Shown here: positions 14,754 through 15,050 of the stretch, piece by piece
Layout: the number at the start of each line of letters is the position of its first letter
Position numbering within the stretch: the stretch's first letter is position 1
NCBI GenBank assembly: GCA_004357505.1
Contig: SMWC01000093.1
Location: 1 to 15,050, forward strand
Origin: Gammaproteobacteria bacterium
GTDB lineage: Bacteria; Pseudomonadota; Gammaproteobacteria; Steroidobacterales; Rariloculaceae
Direction of reading: 5' to 3'
Length of the DNA stretch: 15,050 nucleotides
Position numbers and translations under genes: made by a program
Notes under the pieces: model-generated
Told to the model about the DNA's origin: nothing
What the model saw: the letters and a program-made list of their open reading frames with translations, nothing else
The model's database searches: none

Positions 14754-15050
14754 GTGTCCCGGCGAAGCGTGGCAGGCTTATTGATCATTCTGCTGGCCGG
14801 GTGTACCGGAGAGCCCGTAGAGAGTCCTTCCACCGGGTCTACCGCAGCGATGCGCTTGTTGAGCGGAGACGACAGCGCAGGTTACGCGCAGGTACTGGCG
14901 AGCCGCCCATTCGAGTTTCCTCAGGATCACGGCAGCCATCCCGAGTTCCGCTCGGAATGGTGGTACTTCACCGGAAATCTCGCCGCAGCCGACGAGCGAA
15001 GGTTCGGCTTCGAGCTCACGTTCTTCCGTTTCGCTCTGGCCCCGCAGCAA
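14754..15050 (+). CDS. AttH/CrtC lipocalin-like family lipoprotein, C-terminus cut by window edge
   Basis: Ninety-nine residues are visible from GTG 14754; family proteins are usually more than 300 residues, so most lies beyond the window. Residues 1-17 form a lipoprotein signal: RR, a hydrophobic stretch, then the lipobox LAGC with Cys17 as the lipidated residue. Thr18 rather than Asp follows it, consistent with sorting to the outer membrane (inference). FPQDHGSHPEFRSEWWYFTG (55-74) followed by the strand-like FGFELTFFRFAL is the clear signature of the AttH / hydroxyneurosporene synthase (CrtC) N-terminal domain, which has a lipocalin-like fold. GGGAAGAG (14741-14748) serves as ribosome binding site. 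The gene begins 2 bases after the permease stop, so it belongs to the same transport operon. Carotenoid hydratase activity is unlikely in this context. Confidence 0.9.
   Translation, partial: MSRRSVAGLLIILLAGCTGEPVESPSTGSTAAMRLLSGDDSAGYAQVLASRPFEFPQDHGSHPEFRSEWWYFTGNLAAADERRFGFELTFFRFALAPQQ

Noticed and set aside
14754..15050. Carotenoid 1,2-hydratase (CrtC) as the function of the last gene
   Set aside because: The domain is shared, but the lipobox and the operon with an ABC transporter fit AttH-type lipoproteins better, and no carotenoid gene is in view.
1..15050. Mobile elements, CRISPR arrays, tRNA or rRNA genes
   Set aside because: I saw no transposase, integrase, repeated spacer pattern, long terminal inverted repeats or tRNA-like cloverleaf in the gaps, all of which are short.

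Overview
The window reads as ordinary chromosomal DNA of a GC-rich Gammaproteobacterium, probably an uncultured environmental lineage. This is inferred from protein content: a class II BirA with an N-terminal helix-turn-helix, a PlsY of the proteobacterial type, YadG/YadH-like and YbbA/YbbP-like ABC transporters, a DUF3750 protein and an M61 peptidase. I saw no insertion sequence, phage gene, tRNA, rRNA, CRISPR array or long repeat. Genes are packed tightly; the largest gene-free gap is about 150 bases.

Layout from left to right. Bases 1-1752 lie on the minus strand and carry, in transcription order, a DUF2237 protein, plsY (acyl-phosphate glycerol-3-phosphate acyltransferase) and birA, which is cut by the left edge. 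A divergent gap of 154 bases (1753-1906) separates these from a single plus-strand gene for an exported DUF3750 protein (1907-2692), which faces the next group tail to tail. Bases 2730-11411 are a long minus-strand run. In transcription order it holds a GT-B glycosyltransferase, a glutathione S-transferase, an M61 peptidase with a PDZ domain, an ABC-2 type ATPase and permease pair, a Tat-exported amidohydrolase and an exported M49 (dipeptidyl peptidase III-like) zinc peptidase. Some joints are tight: M61 and the ATPase lie close or overlap, the ATPase and permease overlap by four bases, and the last two genes are 44 bases apart. From 11552 to the right edge the plus strand carries a LolD/YbbA-type ATPase, a fused 840-residue FtsX-type permease and a lipoprotein of the AttH/CrtC lipocalin-like family, which is cut by the window end.

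How the genes work together. The right-hand block is the most system-like part: an MacB/Lol-class ABC engine with a large periplasmic permease and a putative outer-membrane lipocalin-like lipoprotein, and no classical membrane-fusion protein in view. It resembles the AttEFGH-type arrangement and plausibly moves or inserts a lipidic substrate across the envelope. The amidohydrolase and M49 peptidase form a likely two-gene unit of exported metal-dependent hydrolases. The PlsY-BirA pair is housekeeping lipid and biotin metabolism.

Two genes have start sites that routine gene calling would miss. The M61 gene appears to begin at a CTG behind a good ribosome binding site. The glycosyltransferase reading frame continues 51 codons upstream of its first ordinary start codon without any ATG, GTG or TTG, so it either starts at ATC or carries a one-base indel.
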